NCBI GenBank assembly: GCA_037043455.1
Contig: JAWPHD010005587.1
Coordinates: 18,501-82,500 of the forward strand
Source: Cyrtodaria siliqua
Taxonomy: Eukaryota > Mollusca > Bivalvia > Adapedonta > Hiatellidae
Direction: 5' to 3'
DNA: 64,000 bases
Below the pieces are notes generated by a model. That model was not told the DNA's origin and searched no databases. It saw only the letters and a list, made by a program, of their open reading frames with translations. The position numbers and the translations under genes are program-made. Of the stretch, positions 21,885-33,490 are shown in pieces; the first letter of the stretch is position 1; every line of letters starts with the position of its first letter.

Positions 21885-24660
21885 TTGAATATTGCAGCAT
21901 CGTAGGCCAATATTGCAGCATCGTATGCTCATACTGCAGCATCGTAGCTCGATACTACAGTATCATATGCCCCAAACTGCAGCATTGTATGCCCCATACT
22001 GCAGCATCGTAGGCCAAATACTGCAGTATTATATGCCTCGTACTGTAACATTGTATGCCTCATACTGCTTCATATTACTTATACTGCAGCATTGTATGCC
22101 CATACTGCAGCATCGTATGACTCATAGAGCATCGTATGACTAATACTGCAGTATTGTATGACCCATATTGCAGCATTGTATACCTCATACTACAGCATCA
22201 TAGCCCGATAATGCAGCATCATATGCGCGGTATTGCTGCGTGGCATCATATGCCCCATACTGCAGTATTGTATGTTCCATATTGTGGCATCATATGCCCC
22301 ATGCTGCAGCATAGTATTCCCATACTGCAGCATTGTATGCCTGCATCATCATTTATCTCATACTGAATCATCATGTATCTCATACAGCAGCATCATATAC
22401 CTCCTGCATCATATACCTCATACTGCAGCATTATATGCCCCATACTGCAGCATTGTATGCCTCATACTGCAGCATCATATGCCCCATACTGCAGCATCAT
22501 ATGCCTCATACTGCTGCATTATATGCCTCATACTGCAGCATCATATGCCACATACTGCGGCATCAGTTGACACATACTGCAGCATCATATATGTCATACT
22601 GCATCATCATAGACCAATACTGCAGCATCATATGCCCAATACTACAGCATCATATGCGCGGTATTGCTGCGCGGCATCATATGCCCCATACTGCAATATT
22701 ATATGTTCCATATTGTAGCATCATATGCCCCATGCTGCAGCATAGCATTCCCATACTGCAGCATTGTATGCCTGCATCATCATGTATCTCATACTGCAAC
22801 ATCATATACCTCATACATTATATACCTCATACTGCAGCATTATATGCCCCATACTGCAGCATTGTATGCCTCATACTGCAGCATCATATGCCCCATACTG
22901 CAGCATCATATGCCTCATACTGCAGCATCATATGCCTCATACTGCAGCATTATTTGCCTCATACTGCAGCATCATATGCCTCATACTGCAGCATCAGTTG
23001 ACACATACTGCATCATCATATATGTCATACTGCATCATCATAGACCAATACTGCAGCATCATATGCCCAATACTGTAGCATCATAAACCCCATACTGCTG
23101 CATTGTATGCCTCCTATTGTAGCATCATATTCCTCATACTGCAATATTGTATGCCTCATACTGCAGCATTGTATGCCCACAATTGTAGCAACATATGCCC
23201 CATACTGCATCATCTTATGCCTCATACTTCAGCATTGTATGCCCCATACTGTAGCATGATATGCCCCATACTGCAGGATTGTATGCCCCATACTGCAGCA
23301 TTGTATGCCTCAGACTGCATCATTGTATGCCCCATACTGTAGCATGATATGCCCCATACTGCAGGATTGTATGCCCCATACTGCAGCATTGTATGCCTCA
23401 GACTGCATCATTGTATGCCCCATACTGCAACATTGCATGCCTCAGACTGAAGAAGTGTATGCCCCATACTGTGGCATCATACTGACTCATACTGCAGCAT
23501 CATATACCTCATACTGCAGCATAGTAAGCCCAGTACTGAAACAGTATGCCTCATAATGCAGCATCATATACCTCATACTGCAGCATCACATGATCCATAC
23601 TGCAGCATCATACTGCAGCATTGTATGCCTGAGACTGCAGCATAGTATGCCTCAGACTGCAGCATAGTATGCACCATACTGTAGCATCATATGATCCATA
23701 CTGCAGCATCATATGCCTCATACTGCAGCATTATTTGCCTCATACTGCAGCATCATATGCCTCATACTGCAGCATCAGTTGACACATACTGCATCATCAT
23801 ATATGTCATACTGCATCATCATAGACCAATACTGCAGCATCATATGCCCAATACTGTAGCATCATAAACCCCATACTGCTGCATTGTATGCCTCCTATTG
23901 TAGCATCATATTCCTCATACTGCAATATTGTATGCCTCATACTGCAGCATTGTATGCCCACAATTGTAGCAACATATGCCCCATACTGCATCATCTTATG
24001 CCTCATACTTCAGCATTGTATGCCCCATACTGTAGCATGATATGCCCCATACTGCAGGATTGTATGCCCCATACTGCAGCATTGTATGCCTCAGACTGCA
24101 TCATTGTATGCCCCATACTGTAGCATGATATGCCCCATACTGCAGGATTGTATGCCCCATACTGCAGCATTGTATGCCTCAGACTGCATCATTGTATGCC
24201 CCATACTGCAACATTGCATGCCTCAGACTGAAGAAGTGTATGCCCCATACTGTGGCATCATACTGACTCATACTGCAGCATCATATACCTCATACTGCAG
24301 CATAGTAAGCCCAGTACTGAAACAGTATGCCTCATAATGCAGCATCATATACCTCATACTGCAGCATCACATGATCCATACTGCAGCATCATACTGCAGC
24401 ATTGTATGCCTGAGACTGCAGCATAGTATGCCTCAGACTGCAGCATAGTATGCACCATACTGTAGCATCATATGATCCATACTGCAGCATCATACTGCAG
24501 CATTGTATGCCTGAGACTGCAGCATAGTATGCCTCAGACTGCAGCATAGTATGCACCATACTGTAGCATCATATGATCCATACTGCAGCATCATACTGCA
24601 GCATTGTATGCCTCAGACTGCAGCATAGTTTGCCCCATACTGCAGCATAGTATGCCCCAC
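21885..24660. repeat. 22 bp satellite (CATACTGCAGCAT unit)
   Basis: A 22-base unit of the form CATACTGCAGCATCATATGC (plus two bases) is repeated more than 100 times with heavy variation. Because 22 is not a multiple of three, translated frames cycle over 66 bases and give Cys/Ile/His-rich nonsense proteins. Units carry the palindromes CTGCAG and often CATATG. A ~431 bp older duplication (about 22220 and 22651) and a recent 781 bp duplication lie within. Confidence 0.95.
22928..24489. repeat. 781 bp tandem duplication inside the satellite
   Basis: 22928-23708 and 23709-24489 are indistinguishable along the stretches compared: frames at 23025, 23103 and 23305 reappear unchanged at 23806, 23884 and 24086. 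A true recent unequal exchange and an assembly duplication are both possible. Confidence 0.85.
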
Positions 24661-25224
24661 TATGCAGTAATAATAGTGTACGTGAGCATAAAGTAGTCGG
24701 ACATCGCTCCTGACTGAGCTAAGCGGGCTATACATATTACGCAATACATACTATGGTGAAAACTAATGCGCTAATGGAAGTCACGTGATCGCAGAAAAGG
24801 TAAATATTGTGGGTCCCACTTTATTTACATATAATAATTAAAACTTTCTTTCTTTTCAAACTCACGAATGTATTCCTACATACTTCTTAGGATCTATCCT
24901 CATGTTTTCATGTATACATTTCACTGAATAAAAGTCAGACAGTTATTTGGTTATGCTCAATATCTGCTTACTTACGGACAGTGTCCCTTTAAACATCTTT
25001 GCATGACTCCCAGTCCTATGGAGAAAGACATTTTTTTGCTTGCATGATTTTGTCCATCTGTCCGTCCATCCTGAAACTATCGCCTTCATTTTTATATGGA
25101 TTTCAACCAAGCTTTCTGGGAAGTATCCATATCATATCTAGTTGTGCATGTCCTAAAAAGATTCCAGCATATTGACTGAGTTTTGGCACTTTGATGATTT
25201 TAGCATAGGCAAATATTGTCACCT
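24661..25224. other. Intergenic, nothing recognised
   Basis: Contains one GTGTCCCTTTAA word near 24969, also found near 26961 and 62995. No gene. Confidence 0.45.
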
Positions 25225-27305
25225 CTACTTCCACTGGGGGCAAATGGATTCCCGAGGAAAACCAGTCACGGTTGCATAACGATAGTGGTATTTGTTGCGC
25301 CAAATGTCTGTTTACCAAAGTAGATTTTGAATGAAAATGGTAACTATTTTGTATTTTAGCTAGTTTTCATTCTGAAATATAACATTAAACGATAATATAT
25401 AAGTTAAATAATTATGTTTTCAAGAAGTGTTTTGCATAGTTTCTCTATAAGCAACATTTTTACATTGATTTGTAAAATGAAAGAATTCATAAAAAATTCT
25501 AAATGTATAGCACTTTAATACATTATGCTTTATCAAAACATGTATACAAACAATTAGAAAGTAATATTTTGTTCATATTACTTGTCCAGGGGCGGGATGT
25601 GGGGGTGGGGAAATTTGTTTTCAGCTAAACTGTCGGAGGTGCGTTTTGGCGTATATTTCGTACCGGTGAATATGTCTATAAGAGCATCATTATGCTTTCT
25701 TTTTACCATAAATTATATATCTTATAACTAAAAAGAAGCTGAAAACATTTAAAGTAATTTAATGTTATTTATATTAACACGAAATACTAGTATACAGTTC
25801 CCCCACTAGGCCTCCGATTTTTATTGCATTTTTGGCATTTTTATTTTTTCGATTTCTCAGAAAAAGTGTAGGCCGCGGCCTACACGGCCTATAGGACCCT
25901 GTTGTCATAGAGTAAAAAGGAACTGTTTTAAAACAATGTGTGTCACGGTTTCTCCCTGAAAATGTCACGGCGTCTCGATGACAACATTTTTAATGTAACG
26001 GTTACTTAACAACAGTTTTTCTTTTTTCTGAATCTAACTAGCAGATGCAAACATTATTCTCTATGTTTTTATCATGTACAGAAGTGATTAGACATTGTTC
26101 TGAAAGTCACAGGGACATGAATAAAGCAATAATATAGACAGTTGAATCCAATTACGGGATTAATCATAAAACTATTCCATGCATAGTGTGATTCATACCA
26201 ACTTTATGAGTCTAGGTGGGTATGTACTTAGCAGTCTCCTGTTCAGTAGGAGAACAATTTTAAATTATGAACACAAACAGCAGTATGAGGTGTCTTATTG
26301 CCTTTGTAAACACCATTTGTTGATATCGCCTTTCCAATAGGTGATATCACCAAATGATGTTATTAATAAAAGCCAATACGGCTTTCCATACATGAATTCA
26401 TGCGGCTTGGGAAGGCTGGTCTAAATACACACTAGTGTCAAAGACTATTGTGACGCTACTCAATATTCATATATCTGTCATACCCATCATATTATTATTA
26501 TTTTTTATTTTATTTTTTTATTTTTTTTTATATTCCATATGTATGCTATTGTAGTGTAAATACCAACAAACTACACATTTGTACATTAAAGGGAAAAAGC
26601 ATGAAATGACAAATTGACACACGATAAATACAAAACATGTTGCAGTCTTGGTTTGATTTAGACTGTTCATGAACGGTAGTGAAAAATGCTTGCTACTATT
26701 TATGCCCTCTAGCCCCGGGTTGCGCATTAAAACAGCCTTTCGATTTATTAATCCGTTATCATTTTGACTTTAAACCTACTTGCATATATTTAAATACAAT
26801 GTTGATAGTTCTACTTTTCTTCGTTATTCTACCATGGGTTTGAATATATTACTCAACAGTTAGTAATGTGCAAAAAAACAATTTGCCTGGTTCTATTCTT
26901 AATATTAATGATTAAACAAATGTAATTTTTATGTAGAAAAACTAAGTTTGACTAAGCTCGATTGCCGTGTGTCCCTTTAAGGTGGATTCATCACTTTCAT
27001 CTTCCACCGCTGTACTAATATCTACTTTATGCATATGGCAGCTACTTCCTCAAAAGAAACTTCCATCACACTCTCAAACCTACTAGTAGCTACGATTCCC
27101 TCCATTAATCAACCCTGTAATTGTTGTAGAAAATCCGTGGCACTGTAAGGGAGAAACCGTGACATTAGAATTGCAATTGTCAGGACACCGTGACAGATTA
27201 AACAATGGCATTGTTATGCCGCATAACCACTATACAGGCAGTATTGACTTTTCGTTGCGCAACCGTGACTGGTTTTCGTCGAGAATCCATTTGCACTGAT
27301 ACCGG
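25225..27305. repeat. Two inverted pairs flanking AT-rich sequence
   Basis: An inner pair, TGTCACGGTTTCTCCCT (25941-25957), is exactly inverted at 27148-27164. An outer pair is inverted between about 25250-25285 and 27262-27300 (GCAACCGTGACTGGTTTTC on the plus strand at the right). The spacing is not symmetrical, so two dispersed repeats in opposite orientation explain this as well as one 2 kb element. The perfect palindrome GGTGATATCACC lies near 26340. No gene is seen inside. Confidence 0.55.
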
Positions 27306-27782
27306 GTTTACCCCCATTGACTTCTATATTTTTATACAGATTTTGACTGCGGTCAGGTATCCTATCATGTCTAGTTTCCCACGAAAGTTTATCATAATGA
27401 GACAGTTTGTCGCATCCAGTACCTACGTCCCTATGCCGAGTCAGCTCCTATGTACAGCGAAGAACAAGGAGAGGGGTGGGGTGAGGGTGGGAGTGGAGGT
27501 GGGGGAGGGATATCATGGATTATCTTTCAAATATCTTTCAAAAAACAACAAAAATTTGCACAGACCTTACAAAATCTTCTAAAGAACCAACCCCTTAACA
27601 GATTTCATAAACGTTATACCCAACACTATCAAAAGAAGCCCCTGATGTCAAAAATTGCCCCGGTATCCAAAATTTGTATACAAAGATAATAAAACTGTAA
27701 AAAACATTCTTCTTAGTAAATAACCACAATATATATTTTCACAATTGTTTTTCAGAAATAATCTTTATATGCTAGACATTTA
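27306..27782. other. Intergenic, nothing recognised
   Basis: A GGGGTGAGGGTGGGAGTGGA tract lies at about 27477-27510. Reading frames have no recognisable domain. Confidence 0.45.
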
Positions 27783-27863
27783 TAAAGGGACACATGGCAG
27801 TCTTGAAGTTTTTATCATTAGCCACCAGTTTAACAAAAATCAAGATTGCCATGTGTCCCTTTA
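27783..27863. mobile_element. 81 bp hairpin element
   Basis: Arms of 24 bases (27783-27806 and 27840-27863) match inverted with one mismatch. The terminal word is TAAAGGGACACATGGC. The loop is 33 bases. The same ends occur in the hairpin at 28526-28573. It looks like a minimal MITE or solo palindrome. Confidence 0.7.
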
Positions 27864-27879
27864 AGTCCCTATCCCAAAT

Positions 27880-28155
27880 GTTCCAGAACAGTTGTACACC
27901 ATTTCTAATTGTACACCATTTCTACAGTTGTACTACAGTTGTACACCATTTCTACAGTTGTACACCATTTCTAAACTAATTTTAAACTAAAATTTATATG
28001 TTTCTTAGGTAAGACAATACGTTCTCGTTGAATGAATTGTGACGGAGTTATGGGACTTTGAAGCGCGTTTAGCTCACCATCCTTTATTATTTGTATGCGT
28101 GTGTGTGCGAGTTTGCATGCGTGCATGCATGTGTGCGTGTGTGCGTGCGTGTGTG
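27880..28155. repeat. Short repeats and (GT/GC)n microsatellite
   Basis: GTTGTACACCATTTCTACA recurs four times at 27890-27975. A GTGTGCGTGTGTGCGTGCGT tract lies at about 28095-28152. Confidence 0.8.
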
Positions 28156-28525
28156 ATAACAATGAACAATAATTATTAACATATTGCTTCCTGCAATATG
28201 AAATGACATATAATACACAAATTCACATATTTGCTTCCTGAGATAATTGACATGCGTAATAAGATTAATGGAATCTAAAGATCAGAGATTGTTGCTAACA
28301 GAAATAGTGATTGTCACTTGGACAAAAAGGAACAAGAACTATTCATAACATTATCAGTACATACATTTGCTTTACAGACGGAATTCTTGGATTTTTTCAA
28401 ATCTTAAAGACTACCGCTTCCGTAGGTTTCAGTAACGACAACTGAGAATATAACCATGGTTCCATTTTTATTGAATGATCATTCTAATATGATTTCTGTA
28501 AACGTAAGTCCGAAGATATACACCA

Positions 28526-28573
28526 GTTTGAGATTGCCATGTATCCCTTTTAAGACACATGGCAATCTCAAAC
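28526..28573. mobile_element. Perfect 17 bp hairpin
   Basis: GTTTGAGATTGCCATGT (28526-28542) is exactly inverted at 28557-28573, with a 14-base loop. It shares the GATTGCCATGT word with the element at 27783. Confidence 0.75.
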
Positions 28574-28706
28574 TATGTGTCCAAACTACTTTGATGTTTT
28601 AAAGTCAGTTGTCCTAACCACAAAACAAAAGCATTACAGTAACTTATGTCGCAAACTCAATGTTGGTTGTTCTCTTTATGCTTGTAAAGAGAGCCGTAAT
28701 ATGCAT

Positions 28707-29344
28707 CTGTTACCACGTACCACACGTACATAAATAAACTTTGTCGCGAGGTTGAGCGTCTCTGTGCCATTTTAGTTTAGTGGCATCGGTTAACTCTTTA
28801 TTACAATACATACACTTAAATCTCAATCCACCGGTACATAAATGCGCATGTGCATATTCTTTTTATACCTTCCATGAAATGTTTTGCTGCATTCATCACA
28901 AGAGTAAGGCTTCATTCCGGTGTGAAAGTTCATGTGATCCTGATATAGAATTTTTTTAACGAATGCCTTTTGACATACTTCTTAGGGCATATCATGACCT
29001 TTGCTCAATTGGCCTCTGGCTCATGCATAGCTACATGATCTAATAAATGCGACCGTTTTTTTAAAGTTTTTCCACAGGTCGTACAGAGGTGATTAATTAG
29101 TGTCTCTGCTGTCTATGGACTTTTAACGCTTCCTCAGAGTCAAAATTTTGGGAACAATAGGTTCACTCGTGTAGGCATGTTTCTTTAAATGTCTTTTTAG
29201 ATTCTTGCATACGAACGATCGCAAATATTGCAAGTAAATCATTGTGCATGGTCATTTAGAGTTTCCTCAAATGACACGTCCAAGGAACGAACCGTCGCAA
29301 AGATCAGTCATTTCAAAATCTGACGAATCCATACAGTAGGCTAT
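28707..29344 (-). pseudogene. Broken C2H2 zinc-finger gene
   Basis: Minus-strand translation gives at least five C2H2 fingers spread over all three frames. The cleanest is CTTCGKTLKKRSHLLDHVAMH (29023-29085), split here as CTTC, a 12-residue loop, H, three residues, H. Others are a TCNICDRSY/KNLKRHLKKH finger (about 29170-29235), one with SQNFDSEEALKVH (about 29105-29160), one ending DHMNFH (about 28920), CDEC...KKNMH preceded by the linker HTGMKPY (28889-28900 for CDEC), and CMYCNKELTDATKLKWH (about 28767-28817). An ATG at 29330-29332 lies just inside a 3' splice site (TTATTTTTCAG ending at 29345). At least four frameshifts, internal stops and lost metal ligands separate the fingers. C2H2 arrays normally bind DNA; this copy cannot encode one. 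Assembly indels could exaggerate the damage, but the internal stops make decay more likely. It was too broken to give a long reading frame. Confidence 0.75.
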
Positions 29345-29674
29345 CTGAAAAATAACTAAAATAAAATAATATCATATTTCAGTAACCTACTAATGTAGTA
29401 GTGTTCGTAGTCGACTTCTCGTCAAATAATATTATGGAATAATAACGTTGTCATACCTGAAATTAATCAGGTTGATTGTTGATTAGTTCAAAATATTGGT
29501 TACAAAACTATTGGCGCTTTCTGATTGCATTGCAAACATTTCCGGGATTATGTACACGTCCGTGTTAACGTCTCACAACACTAGTATTTCTTCAATAACC
29601 TATACTACAATTGTTTCATTCTTATACACAAAATTAATGATTTTAATAATAATATTGTGAGAAAGTGTCTATTA
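29345..29674. other. Intergenic or intron upstream of the zinc-finger remnant
   Basis: AT-rich. If the splice site at 29345 was once used, this was intron. No upstream exon was found. Confidence 0.4.
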
Positions 29675-29775
29675 TTACGAATGGCGGGAGGTGTACAATA
29701 CTGGTTCTACTCGAACTTCATATACAGCCTAAAATGTGCTGAAAATGACGTAAAACACCACTCAAACAAACATCA
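29675..29775 (+). mobile_element. SINE family A body
   Basis: GGCGGGAGGTGTACAATACT, then GCCTAAAATGTGCTGAAAAT and GACGTAAAACACCACTC. No tRNA-like head is recognised upstream. Confidence 0.7.
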
Positions 29776-30374
29776 AGAATGGGGCCAGTTATTTACAACT
29801 ATCTACCTGAAATATAGGCCAGGTTATGTGTTTTCAATTAATGTTATGCGAGACAAATCAAATCGTGAAACTTATTTCACCATTCCCAAAATCATGTATA
29901 ATTATTTTAAACCCCAGTTTACCATGGATAGAAATTATTAGTAGTATGCAGTAACTGAATGGCTTGACGGTCAATAGTCAAAACTATTTGCCCAAGGTAA
30001 ATGCGAAATATTGCCCATTTGCCAAAGTTCACATGATCCTTGCAAACATTTTTTTCTATTGACCGGAAAGCCATTCAATAACTGCTTTATTGCATAAACA
30101 TCTACACATATGTATTATTATACAGATCGATCAATAGTTTTGACTATATATACCGGTAAGGGTATGCATATAGTAAAAACGATTGGCCGATCATTTGTAA
30201 CAGGTGATGTCTTTTAATGATGAATAAGTTGAAGAAGTTTCGGCGATGCTAGCTATAAAGTCAATCCTATGATATATACCAGTATCGTTAACTTTATACA
30301 ACTAAGAAGTGAAGTGGTTTGAAGTTATATAAACCATTTTAACAAAATCCTCTACACCGCCAAAGTTATTCGTC
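29776..30374. other. Intergenic, nothing recognised
   Basis: CAATAGTTTTGAC and its reverse occur near 29972 and 30131. No gene. Confidence 0.45.
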
Positions 30375-30515
30375 GTTTTTACGGATGGCGGGAGGTATAC
30401 CGTACTGGTTCTACCCAAGAATAAAATGGGTGGTCTGCTTCCAGCACAAAGAGTCGAACACCATTTATAGCCTAACATGTGCTGGAAAATAAAGTTAAAC
30501 ACCAAAAATACGAAT
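30375..30515 (+). mobile_element. SINE family A body
   Basis: GGATGGCGGGAGGTATACCG, TACTGGTTCTACCCAAGAAT, then TATAGCCTAACATGTGCTGG. Diverged copy; a B-box-like TTCG word is not clear. Confidence 0.7.
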
Positions 30516-31049
30516 TCGATGAAATTAGTTTTGCACTTTCTCGGGCATTTTGATTGGTGCAGATCGGAATCGTCGATTGCATGCCATTTCTTGTCTCGGG
30601 CGTTCATCATTAGTAAAAAGTTGTCTGCCGTGCATAATAAATATGTCATAACTCATGTTTAATACCTATGTTTTGCATAATAATGTTGACTAGATGTCAA
30701 GAAAGGGTTATAGTTTCGGGATATTAAATTGCTTCAGATGTAATATTCCACTGAAAGAAGATATTTGTAAACAATCACACATTTTATCACTGGTCTTTTT
30801 AATAATTTGCTTATTAAAAGTGATAAACTCATAAAAAGTCAAACATACACTCTACATATATATCTTAATTAACTGCCAAAGATAAGGCACAAACAAGCGC
30901 TCAAACGAATGCCAAAACGAAAATTTACACCTACCTACTCGACCACTGAGAATTTACCGGTATCGGAGTAAACGATTGTGGCCGGAGTTCACAGTTGACG
31001 GTTGTACGGTGTGCAACTCATAATTCATTTACGCATAATTTTAAGAACC
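30516..31049. other. Intergenic, nothing recognised
   Basis: No domain, array or RNA gene seen. Confidence 0.45.
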
Positions 31050-31059
31050 CATAAATAAA

Positions 31060-31278
31060 CGTTGAACGTTGAATGTTGTTTAACGGCTCATCAACACAGT
31101 ATAGGTTATTTAGAGCCGCCCCAGAAAGAGGGGAAGGATACATAGGAATCCGGGAACCGTGCCCTGCTCTTATTATCGAATAGACTCCTATGGTCTTTAA
31201 CGTGCTCGGAGGATAGACCGATACACGGGACCGCCCGGTTTACGTCCCCATCCGACAGACGAGGCTAAGCGAAAGTGG
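31060..31278 (-). mobile_element. SINE family B, 5' truncated, with target duplication
   Basis: The reverse complement carries the body and tail of family B: CCTCGTCTGTCGGATGGGG, AACCGGGCGGTCCCGTGTAT, GGGGCGGCTCTAAATAACC and TGATGAGCCGTTAAACAAC. The tRNA head is missing. CATAAATAAA flanks both sides (31050-31059 and 31279-31288), a 10-base target-site duplication. 5' truncation plus target duplication show LINE-mediated retroposition. Confidence 0.85.
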
Positions 31279-31329
31279 CATAAATAAATCTATACTTTTA
31301 ATCAGCAGATATACATTATTATATGACTT

Positions 31330-32366
31330 GAACACCTGGATAGAGTTTTGATAAACAGTATTTTAGTGTAATTTTGCCTCAATTTGGCGAGCTAGTTTCT
31401 TTAAGCTGAAGTATTTAGGTTGAAAATGTACTTTGGTTCAAAAGTTTGAATATAGAGATCATAAAGAAAAACTCTAAACTGTAATTTCTGCTTAAAACAT
31501 CTTCTTTTCAGAGACTGCTTGGCCAGTTTGATAAAACTACAAGGATGTCGGGTTGATCAAATGAGGTCAATACCACATCCAAGATGTCAGCTGTTACTAA
31601 AAAGTGCCCAAACTTTAAAGGAACTAACCCCACAAATATCGGCAAAATTACGCTTCAAAACTGTTTATCAAGGTGTTTAGCTCATGTAATAATGGGGTCG
31701 ATTAAAAGTATAAGTTTATTCACGGATTTTTAAAATACCCATGAGTTGGTAACCCTTAATTCGACGCTCCAGTTTTGGGATTTAGCCTGACTGGTTAAAG
31801 CCATTTATATTGTATCTATAGAGTTTGGATTCTCAAAATATGTTAAGTTATATATATAACTCATCGTCAGTAGGTTTAGAAGCGGTGTACAGATGTTGTT
31901 ACATTTGACTGTTGTTGGTGGGATAGGTACTTTAAAAAATCTTCTGAAGAAACTCTGAACAGATTTTGACAGTTTTTCGCTCACCTGAGCTGAAGGCTCA
32001 AAGGTGAATTATATGGATAACTGTTCATCTGTTGTTGTCCATCATTAACTTGCTTTAAATGACTTCAAATTAGGTCAGTGTGACATCCAAGATGGCCGCC
32101 TTTGCAATTAATGGTCGAAACATAAAAATATCTCTTCAAAAACTGCAGAATAGATTTCAAAATCTTTTTTTATGATCACCAAACCTGAAACAAATTGGTT
32201 CAAATGAAGTTCCCAAGGTCAAAAATGGCCTCACCCTGGGAGTCCAAGGAAAATGGCCACATCCTGGGGTCCAAAGTTTGCATGTAGTGATGCCACATAT
32301 TCTACATAGACTTATATAAAGAAAAATATTTTGTGCTGATGCAAGTTTTAAAAAATCAAGACTGAG
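31330..32366. repeat. Degenerate dispersed monomers with a GCTCACCT terminus
   Basis: Phrases on 150-300 base spacing include ATCCAAGATGTCAGCTG/ATCCAAGATGGCCGCC, TTAAAAAATCTTCTGAAGAAA and CTCACCCTGGGAGTCC. At 31979-32012 an inverted GCTCACCT...AAGGTGA word occurs; a related one is at about 37836-37857. No protein. Confidence 0.5.
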
Positions 32367-33006
32367 GTGTGTCTGTTTAATCCTTCTCGTGTGGGGAAGT
32401 GTGTCCGTTTAATCCTTCTCGTGTGGGGAAGTGTGTCCGTTTAATCCTTCTCGTGTGGGAAAGTGTGTCCGTTTAATCCTTCTCGTGTGGGGAAGTGTGT
32501 CCGTTTAATCCTTCTCGTGTGGGGAAGTGTGTCCGTTTAATCCTTCTCGTGTGGGGAAGTGTGTCCGTTTAATCCTTCTCGTGTGGGGAAGTGTGTCCGT
32601 TTAATCCTTCTCGTGTGGGGAAGTGTGTCCGTTTAATCCTTCTCGTGTGGGGAAGTGTGTCCGTTTAATCCTTCTCGTGTGGGGAAGTGTGTCCGTTTAA
32701 TCCTTCTCGTGTGGGGAGGTGTGTCCGTTTAATCCTTCTCGTGTGGGGAAGTGTGTCCGTTTAATCCTTCTCTTGTGGGGAAGTGTGTCCATTTAATCCT
32801 TCTCGTGTGGGGAAGTGTGTCCGTTTAATCCTTCTCGTGTGGGGAAGTGTGTCCGTTTAATCCTTCTCGTGTGGGGAAGTGTGTCCGTTTAATCCTTCTC
32901 GTGTGGGGAAGTGTGTCCGTTTAATCCTTCTCGTGTGGGGAAGTGTGTCCGTTTAATCCTTCTCGTGTGGGGAAGTGTGTCCGTTTAATCCTTCTCGTGT
33001 GGGGAA
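32367..33006. repeat. 32 bp tandem array, exactly 20 units
   Basis: The unit is GTGTGTCCGTTTAATCC followed by TTCTCGTGTGGGGAA, 32 bases. The 640 bases hold 20 units in perfect register, with only about five single-base changes in total. The uniformity suggests a very recent expansion. Confidence 0.95.
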
Positions 33007-33109
33007 GTTATTCTATTTGAAATAATACTGGAATATAGGAATTTAAAATAATCAGTGTCATTAAAGAGACAAACAGCAATCTTGATTTGCATAAAACTTG
33101 CGGTGTTCC

Positions 33110-33305
33110 ATTAGTTTTCCTGGTCGAGGGGTTAATGAGGTTGCATTGTAAACGAGGTGTTCAAATCCCACCGATTCTTGCGGATGGCGGGAGGTATACA
33201 GTACTGGTTCTACCCAGGAAAAATAAGGTTTGTCACTATCACAAAAAAACGACCGTCATATATGGCCTAAAATGTGCTAACAAATATGTAAACACCATGC
33301 AAACA
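33110..33305 (+). mobile_element. SINE family A, best full-length copy
   Basis: The A box TGGTCGAGGGG (33121-33131) and B box GTTCAAATCCC (33159-33169) have tRNA-like spacing. The body follows: GGATGGCGGGAGGTATACAG, TACTGGTTCTACCCAGGAAA, then GGCCTAAAATGTGCTAACAA. It shows that family A is tRNA derived. Confidence 0.8.
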
Positions 33306-33490
33306 AATTGAATTGAATTGGGGTTTTAAGGCGCACCAACACATAAAAGGTTATATGGCGCCTAACAGGAATGAACATGCCAGGCTCATTCTCCATGTAC
33401 ATCGAGATAAAATATGGAGAACGGGCCTAGAACCTTCTCACCCAGAGTTGCTGCAAGTTCTACTGTAGATACTCCATTTACGCTGGAGCC
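33306..33490 (-). mobile_element. Probable SINE-like element (minus)
   Basis: The minus strand ends in GGTGCGCCTTAAAACCCC and an ATTCA-type tail, like the end of family B. GTTAGGCGCCATATAACC resembles the family B tail region. The head is not clear. A ten-base G run lies downstream at about 33616. Confidence 0.45.

Noticed and set aside
21892..24337. Cys/His/Ile-rich protein frames (SYCSIICPILQHHMPH type)
   Set aside because: Produced by a 22-base satellite whose frame cycles every 66 bases.
27205..27582. 125-codon frame as a gene
   Set aside because: Its centre overlaps a dispersed word also present inverted near 25265, and the C-terminal part is a G-rich low-complexity run; no domain was seen.
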